Below are positions 52,611 to 61,226 of a stretch of DNA of 64,000 nucleotides, piece after piece. Under the pieces are notes generated by a model. The model was not told where the DNA came from. It was given only the letters and a program-made list of their open reading frames with translations, and did not search any database. A program made the translations under genes and the position numbers. Each line of letters begins with the position of its first letter. Position 1 is the stretch's first letter. Source of the DNA: Rhodospirillaceae bacterium UBA6219 (GTDB taxonomy: Bacteria; Pseudomonadota; Alphaproteobacteria; Rhodospirillales; Magnetospirillaceae); NCBI GenBank assembly GCA_002435715.1, contig DISD01000044.1:1-64000 (forward strand), given 5' to 3'.

Positions 52611-53477
52611 TCACAGAACCGGGGCTGTCGCCACCAACACCTCGGCCGCCTGGGCCAAGGGCATGGAAATCGGCGTGATGTTTTCGATTTCCATGAACTT
52701 CTTCTCGTTGGGGGTCAGCTCGTCCACGGGAACGATGGCGTAGCGCGGTCCCTTGGAGTGCTTGGTCAGGCAACGAGCGAAGGTCCGAAGAATCTGGTCA
52801 TAGAAACGGCAGCCGATGAACACGAAGCCCATGTCGGCACGACGGTCCTTGATGGTTTCGGGGATCGGTGTCTGGATGTCGATGTCGGTCAACACCTCGA
52901 CGTAATCGGCGTCGGAAGCCAACACATCACCGGCCGGCTGGGCGGCGCCGTGGGGTTTGTAAAGAATCGTGGCCGCCTTGGCGCCGTCTTCATAGGACAG
53001 TTCGCTGCCGTCGGGGGCATAGGCGCGGAACCATGGCGCGTCGCCGGTGCGCCGTGCCTTGGACGTGCCCTGGAAAAGCGCCCAGTCGGAACGCGCCTCG
53101 GCCAGGGCCTGGGCCATGGTGCCGTCGTACCAAGTGTCGATGATCAGCGGCAGATGGGTGCGGCCGGCCAACCAGCGATGCAGGGCACTGGGCTGGGGCA
53201 CAGGCTTGAAGATTTCAAGCATCAGCTTGTCCAGCGTCACCCGGTGACGGAACGTCTCGATATATTGGGCGGTGTGCCACATGTTGTTGCGGATGCGGCC
53301 GGGAACGGCCACACGCTTGCACAGCCGCGCGGAAAGTTCCCGCGCCCCGGTCGGCACCGGCCAGGGTTCGGGGGTCAGGGTCAGCACTTCCGGGCCCAGG
53401 AAGGGCACCAATTGGCCGGCCACGATCCGATGACCCAGATCGGTGACGATTTCAGTGGGGGTAGCGGGAACGTTCAT
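52611..53477 (-). CDS. SIR2-like protein of the nifB operon, degenerate NAD motif
   Basis: 288 residues from ATG 53477. The start LGHRIVAGQLVPFLGPEVLT occupies the place of the sirtuin GAG-x-S NAD loop but lacks it. HRWLAGRTHLPLIIDTWYDG, ATILYKPHGAAQP (H-G pair) and ADMGFVFIGCRFYDQ-LRTFAR-L follow a SIR2_2 pattern. A catalytic role as NAD hydrolase or deacylase is therefore doubtful. It lies between nifT and the ferredoxin, close on both sides, and must be co-expressed with nifB. Role in nitrogen fixation unknown. Confidence 0.75.
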   Translation of the reverse strand: MNVPATPTEIVTDLGHRIVAGQLVPFLGPEVLTLTPEPWPVPTGARELSARLCKRVAVPGRIRNNMWHTAQYIETFRHRVTLDKLMLEIFKPVPQPSALHRWLAGRTHLPLIIDTWYDGTMAQALAEARSDWALFQGTSKARRTGDAPWFRAYAPDGSELSYEDGAKAATILYKPHGAAQPAGDVLASDADYVEVLTDIDIQTPIPETIKDRRADMGFVFIGCRFYDQILRTFARCLTKHSKGPRYAIVPVDELTPNEKKFMEIENITPISMPLAQAAEVLVATAPVL

Positions 53478-53481
53478 GGCG

Positions 53482-53697
53482 TCAATCCTCGTCGTCGGCA
53501 AGCTTGCGTGCGTCGACGGTGATCGGCAGAGGGGTGTCCGCCGGCATGTCGGGCATCTGGAAAGACCAGCCGTTGCCGATCTTGATCACACCGCCCCAAA
53601 TACCGGGCTTTTCCATTTCGACGACCTTTTCTTCCAGGTCCTTCTTGGGGACATAGATTTCGTAGTAATCGTCGACCTTACGCAGGGTCACCTTCAT
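53482..53697 (-). CDS. nifT: NifT/FixU
   Basis: 71 residues with the NifT pattern (MKVTLRKVDDYYEIYVPKKD, WGGVIKIGNGWSF, PLPITVDARKLADDE). Small protein of unknown biochemical role always in nifB/nifZ operons. Overlaps nifZ by four bases. Confidence 0.93.
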   Translation of the reverse strand: MKVTLRKVDDYYEIYVPKKDLEEKVVEMEKPGIWGGVIKIGNGWSFQMPDMPADTPLPITVDARKLADDED

Positions 53698-53963
53698 TGC
53701 GGCTTCTCCATGCTTTCGATTTCGTGCGTGCGCATGCCGACCAGCATGCCGCGATCCACGAAGTCGATGGCGTAGACATAGAAGCGGTTCAGGAAGGTCC
53801 CTACCGACTTCACATAGCCCACGTCGCCCCGGTGGATCAGGAAAGCCCCCATGGCGTGGCCGGGGTAAGTGCCGTCATTGCGGACTTCCTTGGTGGCCTG
53901 CACCTTCTCGCCGGGTTCGTAGGCCGGCGGGTTGTACAGTTCACTGGCTTCGGCTTCGACCAT
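53694..53963 (-). CDS. nifZ: NifZ
   Basis: 89 residues: YEPGEKVQATKEVRNDGTYP, DVGYVKSVGTFLNRFYVYAI and DFVDRGMLVGMRTHEIE are diagnostic. NifZ helps form the second P-cluster of NifDK. Follows fdxN by 15 bp. Confidence 0.94.
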   Translation of the reverse strand: MVEAEASELYNPPAYEPGEKVQATKEVRNDGTYPGHAMGAFLIHRGDVGYVKSVGTFLNRFYVYAIDFVDRGMLVGMRTHEIESMEKPQ

Positions 53964-53978
53964 TGGGGGCCTCGCTGA

Positions 53979-54167
53979 TTACGCCTTGACGATGCAGTTT
54001 TCGACCGGGCACACGGCGATGCACTTCGGATCGTCGCCGTCGCATTCGGTGCAGGCCGACGCCTTGATGACGTAGGTCTCGCCCTTCATGGCGATGGCGG
54101 CATTCGGGCATTCGAATTCGCAAGCGCCGCAAGCCGAGCAGGTGGAGGTGGTGATCTTCAGAGCCAT
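53979..54167 (-). CDS. fdxN: 2[4Fe-4S] ferredoxin of the nifB operon
   Basis: 62 residues from ATG 54167. Two cluster motifs: CSACGACEFECP and CTECDGDDPKCIAVCP, the second with the long loop typical of nif bacterial-type ferredoxins. It lies 29 bp after nifB and is a likely electron donor to NifB or nitrogenase. Confidence 0.93.
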   Translation of the reverse strand: MALKITTSTCSACGACEFECPNAAIAMKGETYVIKASACTECDGDDPKCIAVCPVENCIVKA

Positions 54168-54196
54168 GGCGGTTCTCCTGGTTGGGGGTAATAAAT

Positions 54197-55669
54197 TTAA
54201 GCGATGGAACCCATCGTCGCGTCGGCGGTGCCGTTGATTTCGGCGTACCAGCGGGCGATGGCGGTTTCGATGTATTCGAAGGGATAGGCGTCGATGGCGG
54301 TGATGCCGGCGGCGGCCAGATCCTTCTTGGGGCACGACCCGATCTTCGACACGAAGACCGCTTCGACGCCTTCCAGGGTCGGGATCAGATTGTCTTCCAA
54401 CACGTCGTCGTCGCCCCAGCCACCTTGGCAGTAATTGTCCACCTTGCGGTGGCCGACGAAACGCACGCCGTCATGGTCGACTTCGTAGACCTGGAATTCG
54501 CTGGCATGGCCGAAATGCTGGTTGACGCGGCCACCGCCCTTGGTCGCCACGGCGACCAGACGGGAGGGCGCCTCGGTGTGCGACAGCGTGTCCTCGGCGA
54601 CGGCGACGGCGGCGTTGCGGTCGGCGCGTTCGCGTTCCACCACTTCGCGGTACAGGCGACGGGCTTCCGGGTCGTAAACGACGTCGGGATCGATCTTGTC
54701 CATGGTGAAATCCTGGGACAAATCTTCACCCAGCATGCCCACCGCGTCGGCGCGGCACTGGCGGCAATGGCGCATCAGGTTGGCGCCGCCGGCCAGCTTG
54801 TCCTGCAATTCCTTCAACTCGGCGGCCGACGGACCACGCTGGCCGTTCAGGCCGTAATAGGTGCCGTGGGCCGGGTCGGAAATCAGCGGCATGACGTTGT
54901 GCAGGAAGGCACCGCGTTCCTTGATGGCGGCGTTGACGTCCAGCAGGTGCTGGTCGTTGATGCCGGGGATCATCACCGAGTTCACCTTGACCAGGATGTC
55001 CTTTTCCTTCAGGCGCTCCAGGCTTTCCATCTGGCGCTCGTGCAGGATCTTGGACGCGTCCAGGCCGGTGTAACGCTTGCCGTTGTAATAGATCCACGGA
55101 TAGATCTGGGTGCCGATCTCGGGATCGACCATGTTGATGGTGATGGTCACGTGGTCGATGTTGTGGTCGGCCAGCCGGTCGATGTGGTCGGGCAGGGCCA
55201 GGCCGTTGGTCGAGATGCAGAACTTCAGGTCGGGCAGGCGCTTTTCCACCTGGGCGAAGGTCTCGAAGGTCTTGCGCCAGTCGAACATGGAATCGCCGGG
55301 ACCGGCGATGCCCAGAACCGACATCTGCGGCACCTTGTTGGCCACCGCGACGACCTTTTGCGCCGCCTGTTCCGGGGTCATGCGTTCGCTGGTGACGCCG
55401 GGACGGGATTCGTTGGAACAATCGTATTTGCGATTGCAGTAATTGCACTGGATGTTGCAAGCCGGCGCCACCGCCACATGCATGCGGGCGAAATAGTGGT
55501 GGGCTTCTTCGGAATAGCAGGGATGGTCCTTGATCTTGTCCCACACATGGTCGGGCATGTCGCCCTGGCCGGCGCTGGTGCCGCACGACGACTTGGTGGA
55601 ACAGCCGCTGGCTTGGGGCTGGGCCTCACCACGCTTGGTGATGCTTTGCAGGGAAACGATGTTGGACAC
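54197..55669 (-). CDS. nifB: NifB, radical SAM NifB-co synthase
   Basis: 490 residues from GTG 55669, six bases after a GGAGG site (55676-55680). The radical SAM motif C-x3-C-x2-C is at residues 71-78 (PACNIQCNYCNRKYDC), followed by GIAGPGDSMFDW and FCISTNGLALPDH. A C-terminal NifX-like domain (LVAVATKGGGRVNQHFGHA, then FVSKIGSCPKKDLAAAGI) binds the product. It builds the carbide-centred 8Fe core of FeMo-co. First gene of its operon. Confidence 0.97.
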   Translation of the reverse strand: MSNIVSLQSITKRGEAQPQASGCSTKSSCGTSAGQGDMPDHVWDKIKDHPCYSEEAHHYFARMHVAVAPACNIQCNYCNRKYDCSNESRPGVTSERMTPEQAAQKVVAVANKVPQMSVLGIAGPGDSMFDWRKTFETFAQVEKRLPDLKFCISTNGLALPDHIDRLADHNIDHVTITINMVDPEIGTQIYPWIYYNGKRYTGLDASKILHERQMESLERLKEKDILVKVNSVMIPGINDQHLLDVNAAIKERGAFLHNVMPLISDPAHGTYYGLNGQRGPSAAELKELQDKLAGGANLMRHCRQCRADAVGMLGEDLSQDFTMDKIDPDVVYDPEARRLYREVVERERADRNAAVAVAEDTLSHTEAPSRLVAVATKGGGRVNQHFGHASEFQVYEVDHDGVRFVGHRKVDNYCQGGWGDDDVLEDNLIPTLEGVEAVFVSKIGSCPKKDLAAAGITAIDAYPFEYIETAIARWYAEINGTADATMGSIA

Positions 55670-55706
55670 CGGCAGCCTCCAATTCAGGGGTCTCTGCCAA
55701 GGGTGT

Positions 55707-55722
55707 TGCAACAGGGATGCCA
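55707..55722 (-). promoter_or_regulatory. Sigma-54 promoter of nifB
   Basis: Minus strand TGGCATCCCTGTTGCA, correct GG-N10-GC spacing, 38 bp upstream of the nifB GTG. Confidence 0.88.
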
Positions 55723-55767
55723 ATTTCAGAATGGCGGAAATTAAGGGGTTTTGACGTTTTTGTCGGT

Positions 55768-55783
55768 TGTCGCATCCCCGACA
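55768..55783. promoter_or_regulatory. NifA upstream activator site for nifB
   Basis: TGTCGCATCCCCGACA, exact TGT-N10-ACA, about 46 bp upstream of the -24 box. Confidence 0.86.
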
Positions 55784-55892
55784 GGGGCGTCGCGGATGCG
55801 ACAGAAGCGATTTTTTTCGTGGTCTTCCATGGAAAAACGGCTGTTTCGGACCTATTGAGCAAAGGGCCCCATCAAGAAAAACAAGGACTTCC

Positions 55893-57641
55893 ATGCATTC
55901 CGAGGCATCGTTGATCGCGACCATCGCCATGAGCCTGTTGTTCGCCTTTGGCGGCGGCTGGATCGCTTCGATGCTGCGGCTGTCCCCCATCGTCGGCTAT
56001 TTGCTGGCCGGCATCGCCGTCGGGCCGTTCACCCCGGGTTACGTGGCCAACAGCAATCTGGCCCAGGAATTGGCTGAAATCGGCGTCATCTTGCTGATGT
56101 TCGGTGTGGGGTTGCATTTCTCGGTCAAGGATCTGTGGTCGGTGCGCTGGATCGCGCTTCCCGGCGCGGTGGCCCAGATCGGCGTGGCCACCGCCATCGG
56201 TGCCGTTTTGGCGCATTTCTGGGGCTGGAGCCTGCCCGCCGGTCTGGTGTTCGGCCTAGCCCTGTCGGTGGCCAGCACGGTGGTGCTGTTGCGGGCCTTG
56301 GAGGAACGGGGCTGGGTGCAGACCCTGAACGGCCGCATCGCCATCGGCTGGCTGATCGTCGAGGATCTGGCCATGGTGGTGGCTCTGGTGTTGTTGCCGG
56401 CCCTGGCCCAGGCGGCCCAGGGCGGCGACGGGTCGTTCGAAACCTTCCTGCCGGCCTTGGGGGTGACGCTGGCCAAGGTCGGGGTGTTCATCGCCCTGGT
56501 TTTGGTGGTTGGGCGCAAATTGGTGCCGTGGGTATTGGAACAGGTCGCCCGCATGGGCTCGCGCGAGATGTTCACCCTGGCGGTGCTGGCTTTGGCGCTG
56601 GGTATCGCCTATGCCTCGGCCACCTTGTTCGGGGTGTCCTTTGCCCTGGGCGCCTTCTTCGCCGGGCTGGTGATGAGCGAATCCGACCTCAGCCATCAGG
56701 CCACCGCCGATTCCCTGCCCCTGAAGGACGCCTTCGCCGTGTTGTTCTTCGTCTCGGTGGGCATGTTGTTCGATCCCGCCATCCTGCTCAGCGATCCCTG
56801 GTCGGTGTTGGCGGTGTTGTTGGTGATCATCGTCGGCAAGTCTCTGGCCGCCTTCGCCATCGTTTTGTTGTTCCGCTATCCGGTGGGGACCGCCCTGGTG
56901 GTGTCGGCCAGTCTGGCGCAGATCGGCGAGTTTTCCTTCATCCTGGCCGGTCTGGGGGTGAGCGAGGGGCTGTTGCCGGTCCAGGCACAAAGCACCATCC
57001 TGGCCGGGGCATTGTTGTCCATCGCCCTCAATCCGCTGGTGTTCATGGCTTTGGGGCCGATGGAGCGTTGGATGACCGCGCATCCGCGCTTGCGGCGGTT
57101 TTTGGAATTCGCCGCCCGCGACACTTCGGTTGAAACTTTGAAGGACCGGGAAACCTTGTCCGGACACGCCATCATCGTCGGTTACGGCCGGGTCGGTGCC
57201 ACCGTCGCCCACGGTTTCGACACCGAGAAAGTGCCCTATGTGGTGATCGAACAAAATCGTCAGACCGTGCAATCGCTGCGCAAGAAAGGCGTGCCGGTGA
57301 TCTGTGGCGACGCCGCCTTGCCCGGCATGCTGGATTCGGTCGGCCTTGCCTCGGCGCGTTTGCTGGTGGTGGCCATTCCCGACGGGTTCCAGGTGCGTCA
57401 GGTGGTGGATGTGGCCCGTGCCGGCAACCCGCATCTGCACATGGTGGCCCGCACCCACAGCGAGAGCGAACGGGAATATCTGGAACGCCAGGGCGTCGGC
57501 ATGGCGGTGATGGGGGAACGGGAACTGGCGCTGTCCATGCTGGGCCACGCCCTGCGCAAGGCGGGGATCGCCGACGACGCCGCCCATCTGGTGGTGGCGG
57601 GCCTGCGCACGCTGCCAAATGAAAGAGGGGGGCGGGAATGA
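55893..57641 (+). CDS. KefB/YbaL-type cation:proton antiporter with TrkA domain
   Basis: 582 residues from ATG 55893. About twelve transmembrane helices (SPIVGYLLAGIAVGPFTPG, LALSVASTVVLLRALEERG, GVSFALGAFFAGLVMSESD) then a RCK/TrkA-N domain with ALSGHAIIVGYGRVGATVAHG-type nucleotide fold (HAIIVGYGRVGATV) and DAALPGMLDSVGLA. It probably exchanges K+ for H+ under nucleotide control. It is divergent from nifB and starts close to the NifA site. Confidence 0.9.
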   Translation: MHSEASLIATIAMSLLFAFGGGWIASMLRLSPIVGYLLAGIAVGPFTPGYVANSNLAQELAEIGVILLMFGVGLHFSVKDLWSVRWIALPGAVAQIGVATAIGAVLAHFWGWSLPAGLVFGLALSVASTVVLLRALEERGWVQTLNGRIAIGWLIVEDLAMVVALVLLPALAQAAQGGDGSFETFLPALGVTLAKVGVFIALVLVVGRKLVPWVLEQVARMGSREMFTLAVLALALGIAYASATLFGVSFALGAFFAGLVMSESDLSHQATADSLPLKDAFAVLFFVSVGMLFDPAILLSDPWSVLAVLLVIIVGKSLAAFAIVLLFRYPVGTALVVSASLAQIGEFSFILAGLGVSEGLLPVQAQSTILAGALLSIALNPLVFMALGPMERWMTAHPRLRRFLEFAARDTSVETLKDRETLSGHAIIVGYGRVGATVAHGFDTEKVPYVVIEQNRQTVQSLRKKGVPVICGDAALPGMLDSVGLASARLLVVAIPDGFQVRQVVDVARAGNPHLHMVARTHSESEREYLERQGVGMAVMGERELALSMLGHALRKAGIADDAAHLVVAGLRTLPNERGGRE

Positions 57642-58450
57642 CCTTCAAACGGATCGTGGTTGCCAGCGATTTAGGGGCCGCCGCCGACCGGGCGCTGGAA
57701 CGGGCGGTGCGTTTGGCCGCTGCCGAACAGGGCGATTTAGCGGTGATTTCGGTATTGGATGACGGTGAGGACGGCCCCTTGGCCCATCGTCATGCCCCGT
57801 CGGTCGAAGCCGAACTGCGTCGTCACGTGGCGGCGGTGCCGGGGGGGACCGCCCTGTCGCCGTTGGTGCGCTGTCTGGCCGGGGAGACGGTGGAAACCGT
57901 GCTGGCCGATTTCGCCCAATCCTGGCGGGCCGACCTGATGGTGGCGGGGGGCGGCTTCGCCGAGCCCGCTTCCGGTCTGTTCGCCACCAGTCTGGCCGAG
58001 CGGCTGAGCGTCGCCAGCCCGCTGCCGCTGCTGCTGGTGCGTCACAAGGCTTTCGCCGATTACGCCAATGCCCTGGTGCCGGTGGATTTCGACGATTTGG
58101 CCCGCCCGGCGTTGCAGGCCGCGCTGGCGCTGATGCGGCACGGCATTGTGGATGTCCTGCACGTGGCCGACCTGCCCCGGGTGGGGGGAATTCCCATCCC
58201 TTCCGTGTCGCTTGCCACAGACTTCGCCCATCTGGCCGACGGTTTGGATTTTGGTGAAATCGTCGTGACCACCCAACAGCGTCACGGTGTTCCCATGGTG
58301 GAAATCGCCCAGGCGGCGCGCCAGGATCAGCCGGATCTGGTGGTGATGGGGACGTCGGGGCGGACCGGGATCAGCCGTGCCTTGCTGGGCAGCACCGCCC
58401 ACGATTTGTTGCAGCGTTTGCCCTGTGACGTGCTGCTGGTGCGGGGCTGA
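57638..58450 (+). CDS. Tandem universal stress protein
   Basis: 270 residues with two UspA folds. Domain 1: FKRIVVASDLGAAADRALER to LLLVRHK; domain 2 from ANALVPVDFDDLARPALQAA to the nucleotide loop VMGTSGRTGISRALLGSTAH, a G-x2-G-x9-G-(S/T)-like ATP site. It overlaps the antiporter gene by four bases, so the two act together, perhaps in membrane-energy stress. Confidence 0.88.
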   Translation: MTFKRIVVASDLGAAADRALERAVRLAAAEQGDLAVISVLDDGEDGPLAHRHAPSVEAELRRHVAAVPGGTALSPLVRCLAGETVETVLADFAQSWRADLMVAGGGFAEPASGLFATSLAERLSVASPLPLLLVRHKAFADYANALVPVDFDDLARPALQAALALMRHGIVDVLHVADLPRVGGIPIPSVSLATDFAHLADGLDFGEIVVTTQQRHGVPMVEIAQAARQDQPDLVVMGTSGRTGISRALLGSTAHDLLQRLPCDVLLVRG

Positions 58451-60172
58451 TCACAACTGACGGATCTCGATGTCGTATTTCTTCAGGGCATAGCCGATCT
58501 GACGCGGCGTCAGTCCCAGCAGACGGGCGGCCTTGGCCTGAACCCAGCCGCAGCGTTCCATGGCCTGGACCAGTCGCGAACGCTCATCCAGGGAATTCAG
58601 GTCCACATCGGCATTGGGATCAGCCGCCGGGGCCGCATAAGAGGCCGGCGCCGGGGCGGCTGGGGCTGCCGGGAGGGACGCAGGGGCCGACATGGGCGCC
58701 GGACCGGGATCGCGATGGGTCACGGTGGGGACGGGGACCAGATGGCTGGCGCCCTGGCCCTGACCGGGTTTGCCGTCCCACAAAGTCGAGGACAGACACA
58801 GGTCGCGGCGGCACGACAGGTCGACTTCGTCGATGACGTCGCCATGGGCCATGGTGGCGGTGCGATAGATGCAGTTTTCCAGCTCGCGGACGTTGCCGGG
58901 GAAGTTACAACGTTGCAGGGTCTGCAGCGCCTTGGTGGTGATGCCCACCTTGCGGCCGTTTTCCGAGTTGAACTGCTTCAGGAAGTGGTCGGCCAGCAGC
59001 GGGATGTCGCCATGGCGTTCGCGCAAGGGCGGCAGGAAGATGGGGACCACGTTCAGGCGAAAGTAAAGGTCGGCGCGGAACTCGCCCTTGGTGACCGCCA
59101 TTTCCAGATTGCGGTTGGTGGCGGCGACCAGACGGACATCGACCTTGATGGTCTTGGCGCCGCCGACCCGTTCGAATTCGCCTTCCTGCAGGACGCGCAG
59201 CAGCTTGGATTGGAAATTGGCGGAAATTTCGCCGATTTCGTCCAGGAACAGGGTGCCGCCATTGGCCAGTTCGAAACGGCCCTTACGGTCGGCCACGGCC
59301 CCGGTGAAGGCGCCCTTTTCATGGCCGAACAATTCCGATTCCAGCACGCTTTCCGACAACGCCGCGCAATTGACCTTGACGAAGGGCTTGTCGGAGCGTT
59401 TGGACAACATGTGGACAGCGTGGGCGACCATTTCCTTGCCGGTGCCGCTTTCACCGCGCAACAGCACGGTGGCCTTGGTCGGCGCCGCCTGTTGGACCTG
59501 GGCGAAGACGCGGCCCATGGCGTCGGACGAACCGACGATGTCTTCCAAACCGGCGGCCCGGGCGGCGGGCTTGATCTTGATCACCTGCTTTTGCAGCCGG
59601 GCGTTGTCTTCCATCAATTGTTCGCGGTCGGCCAAAACCTTCCGATACAGGCCGACGGTCTGGCCGATCAGGGTGCCGACCATGGTCAGGAACCGGATGT
59701 CGTGCTGAAAGCCCCGCAACGCGCCGCTTTCGCGGGACCGCATCACCGACAGCGTCCCGAACGGCTTGTCGTTGGTCTTGATGGGCACACACAGGAAAGC
59801 CAGGGAATCGTCGTCGGGGTCCAGGAACTCGGCCACGTAATCGGCCAGGCTGGGTTCGCCCACCGCACTAGGCACCACCATGGGCATAGAGCCTTCCAGC
59901 ACCGGGCGGATGGCGTCCATGGGGAATTTCAGTGCGCCGTCGCGGGCTTCGCGCAGGCCCATGCCGGTGACGGCGGCCAGCATCTGGTTGCCGGTGCCGT
60001 CATCCAAGGTGACGACCCCGTGGCGCATTTCCAGATAGGACGCCAGGATGTTCAAGACGTCATGCAGCGACTTGTCCAGGTCGAAGGTCGACCCCAACAG
60101 CTTGCCGATCTCGTAGATACCGATCAGATGGGCTTCGCTGTCTTCGTTGCGTGTCTTGCTCACACTGCCCAT
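58451..60172 (-). CDS. nifA: NifA, sigma-54 activator with oxygen-sensing cysteines
   Basis: 573 residues from ATG 60172 (AAGGTGG five bases ahead; a GTG three codons earlier is also open). GAF domain about 15-180, AAA+ core with Walker A RGESGTGKEMVAHAVH, the sigma-54 contact loop EKGAFTGAVADRKGRF, and FLDEIGEIS. The interdomain cysteines follow C-x11-C-x19-C-x4-C exactly, the mark of oxygen- and iron-sensitive NifA. A Pro/Ala-rich linker leads to a Fis-type HTH (AKAARLLGLTPRQIGYALKK). It activates the nif promoters listed here. Confidence 0.97.
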   Translation of the reverse strand: MGSVSKTRNEDSEAHLIGIYEIGKLLGSTFDLDKSLHDVLNILASYLEMRHGVVTLDDGTGNQMLAAVTGMGLREARDGALKFPMDAIRPVLEGSMPMVVPSAVGEPSLADYVAEFLDPDDDSLAFLCVPIKTNDKPFGTLSVMRSRESGALRGFQHDIRFLTMVGTLIGQTVGLYRKVLADREQLMEDNARLQKQVIKIKPAARAAGLEDIVGSSDAMGRVFAQVQQAAPTKATVLLRGESGTGKEMVAHAVHMLSKRSDKPFVKVNCAALSESVLESELFGHEKGAFTGAVADRKGRFELANGGTLFLDEIGEISANFQSKLLRVLQEGEFERVGGAKTIKVDVRLVAATNRNLEMAVTKGEFRADLYFRLNVVPIFLPPLRERHGDIPLLADHFLKQFNSENGRKVGITTKALQTLQRCNFPGNVRELENCIYRTATMAHGDVIDEVDLSCRRDLCLSSTLWDGKPGQGQGASHLVPVPTVTHRDPGPAPMSAPASLPAAPAAPAPASYAAPAADPNADVDLNSLDERSRLVQAMERCGWVQAKAARLLGLTPRQIGYALKKYDIEIRQL

Positions 60173-60268
60173 GCATTCCACCTTGCAAGCGGCCTTGCTG
60201 AAAAAAGGGGCATTGGCCGCACTTGATTAATTCTAAGACTTTAGCCTTACGGAGGGCGCCGCGTCCAG

Positions 60269-60284
60269 TGTCGGCAAGCTGACA
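60269..60284. promoter_or_regulatory. NifA-type site upstream of nifA
   Basis: TGTCGGCAAGCTGACA is an exact TGT-N10-ACA about 97 bp upstream of the nifA ATG. No convincing -24/-12 element lies between, so autoactivation is possible but unproven. Confidence 0.55.
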
Positions 60285-60301
60285 ATTGCTGCAAACGCGA
60301 A

Positions 60302-60336
60302 GGGGCGCCCATGCGTTGATCGCACATGGGCGCCCC
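60302..60336 (-). terminator. Hairpin after the fix/rubrerythrin operon
   Basis: GGGGCGCCCATG (60302-60313) pairs with CATGGGCGCCCC (60325-60336); the minus strand continues TTCGCG, so the U-run is short. It lies between the rubrerythrin-like stop and the nifA leader. Confidence 0.65.
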
Positions 60337-60367
60337 AAGCGGGTAGGTCAAGGGAAGTTATGGGTGT

Positions 60368-60823
60368 TTAGGCCGCCAGACGCACAATCCAGCGTTGGAT
60401 GGCTTCCACGTGTTCCGCTTCCTCTTCGGTGAATTCCTGCGCCATGGCGCGGATTTCCGGGTCGGTGGTGCCGTCCAGAATGGATTTGTAGAACTCGTAG
60501 CCACGGGTTTCGGCGTCCAGCGCCAAGCGCATGGCCTCCTGGACACCCATCAGCGGATCGGCGCCCCAGATGGCGGCGGCTTCCGGGCTTTCCATTTCCG
60601 GCCACTTGAAGTCTTCCGGCTTCATTTCCGGCAGATCGTGATAGCCGCAGCGTTCCTTGGCCTGCTGATAATGCATCTGCGAGTAATGGGCCATCTGGGC
60701 GAAGAAGTCCGAGACTTCCTTGTTGCCGTGGGTCTTGGCCGCTTCGGCCAGTTCCTTGAACCGCAAAACCGCTTCCTGTTCCAGCTTGCAGGCATAGGCC
60801 AGGAATTCGTCAACGCTTTCCAT
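60368..60823 (-). CDS. Rubrerythrin-like ferritin-fold protein
   Basis: 151 residues from ATG 60823. Four-helix pattern with diiron-type ligands: LEQEAVLRFKELAE, FAQMAHYSQMHYQQAK, LDAETRGYEFYK and FTEEEAEHVEAIQRW. There is no rubredoxin-type CxxC domain. It is the last gene after fixX (about 100 bp gap) and likely removes peroxide or oxygen near nitrogenase or its electron donors. Confidence 0.85.
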   Translation of the reverse strand: MESVDEFLAYACKLEQEAVLRFKELAEAAKTHGNKEVSDFFAQMAHYSQMHYQQAKERCGYHDLPEMKPEDFKWPEMESPEAAAIWGADPLMGVQEAMRLALDAETRGYEFYKSILDGTTDPEIRAMAQEFTEEEAEHVEAIQRWIVRLAA

Positions 60824-60925
60824 GTCGCATGTCCTCATACTTGTCCCGATGGCCGCTTGCGGCCATCATCCCCTCAAGCCCTGCGGGGCACACCCGCCAA
60901 GCCAGGCTTGGCGGGTTTGTCCTCA

Positions 60926-61216
60926 GCCGAACTTGAACAAGATACCATAGCCACCGCGCGGATAGTTCCACTCGATGTCGCCGGTGGCGGCGCAGACGAT
61001 ACGGCAGGTGCCGCATTCCAGGCAGCCGTCGGGAGCGATTTCCACCTGGCCGGTTTCGGTGCGCGAATAGCAGCCGGCCGGGCAGATCTTGACCAGGGAC
61101 GCCAGCGCATCGGTGGGCTGGGTATGGGGCTTGACGACGATATGGGGACGGCCTTCGTCCACCATATAGCGGTTCTGGTAGAGCTTTTCCTCGACCTTGA
61201 TGCTGATCTCTTGCAT
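60926..61216 (-). CDS. fixX: FixX ferredoxin-like protein
   Basis: About 97 residues from ATG 61216. EKLYQNRYMVDEGRPHIVVK, then the cluster region CPAGCYSRTETGQVEIAPDG and CLECGTCRIVC. It passes electrons from FixABC toward ferredoxin or NifH. The end is taken at the first in-frame stop near 60923-60926. It begins 11 bp after fixC. Confidence 0.93.
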
Positions 61217-61226
61217 GACGAACCTC

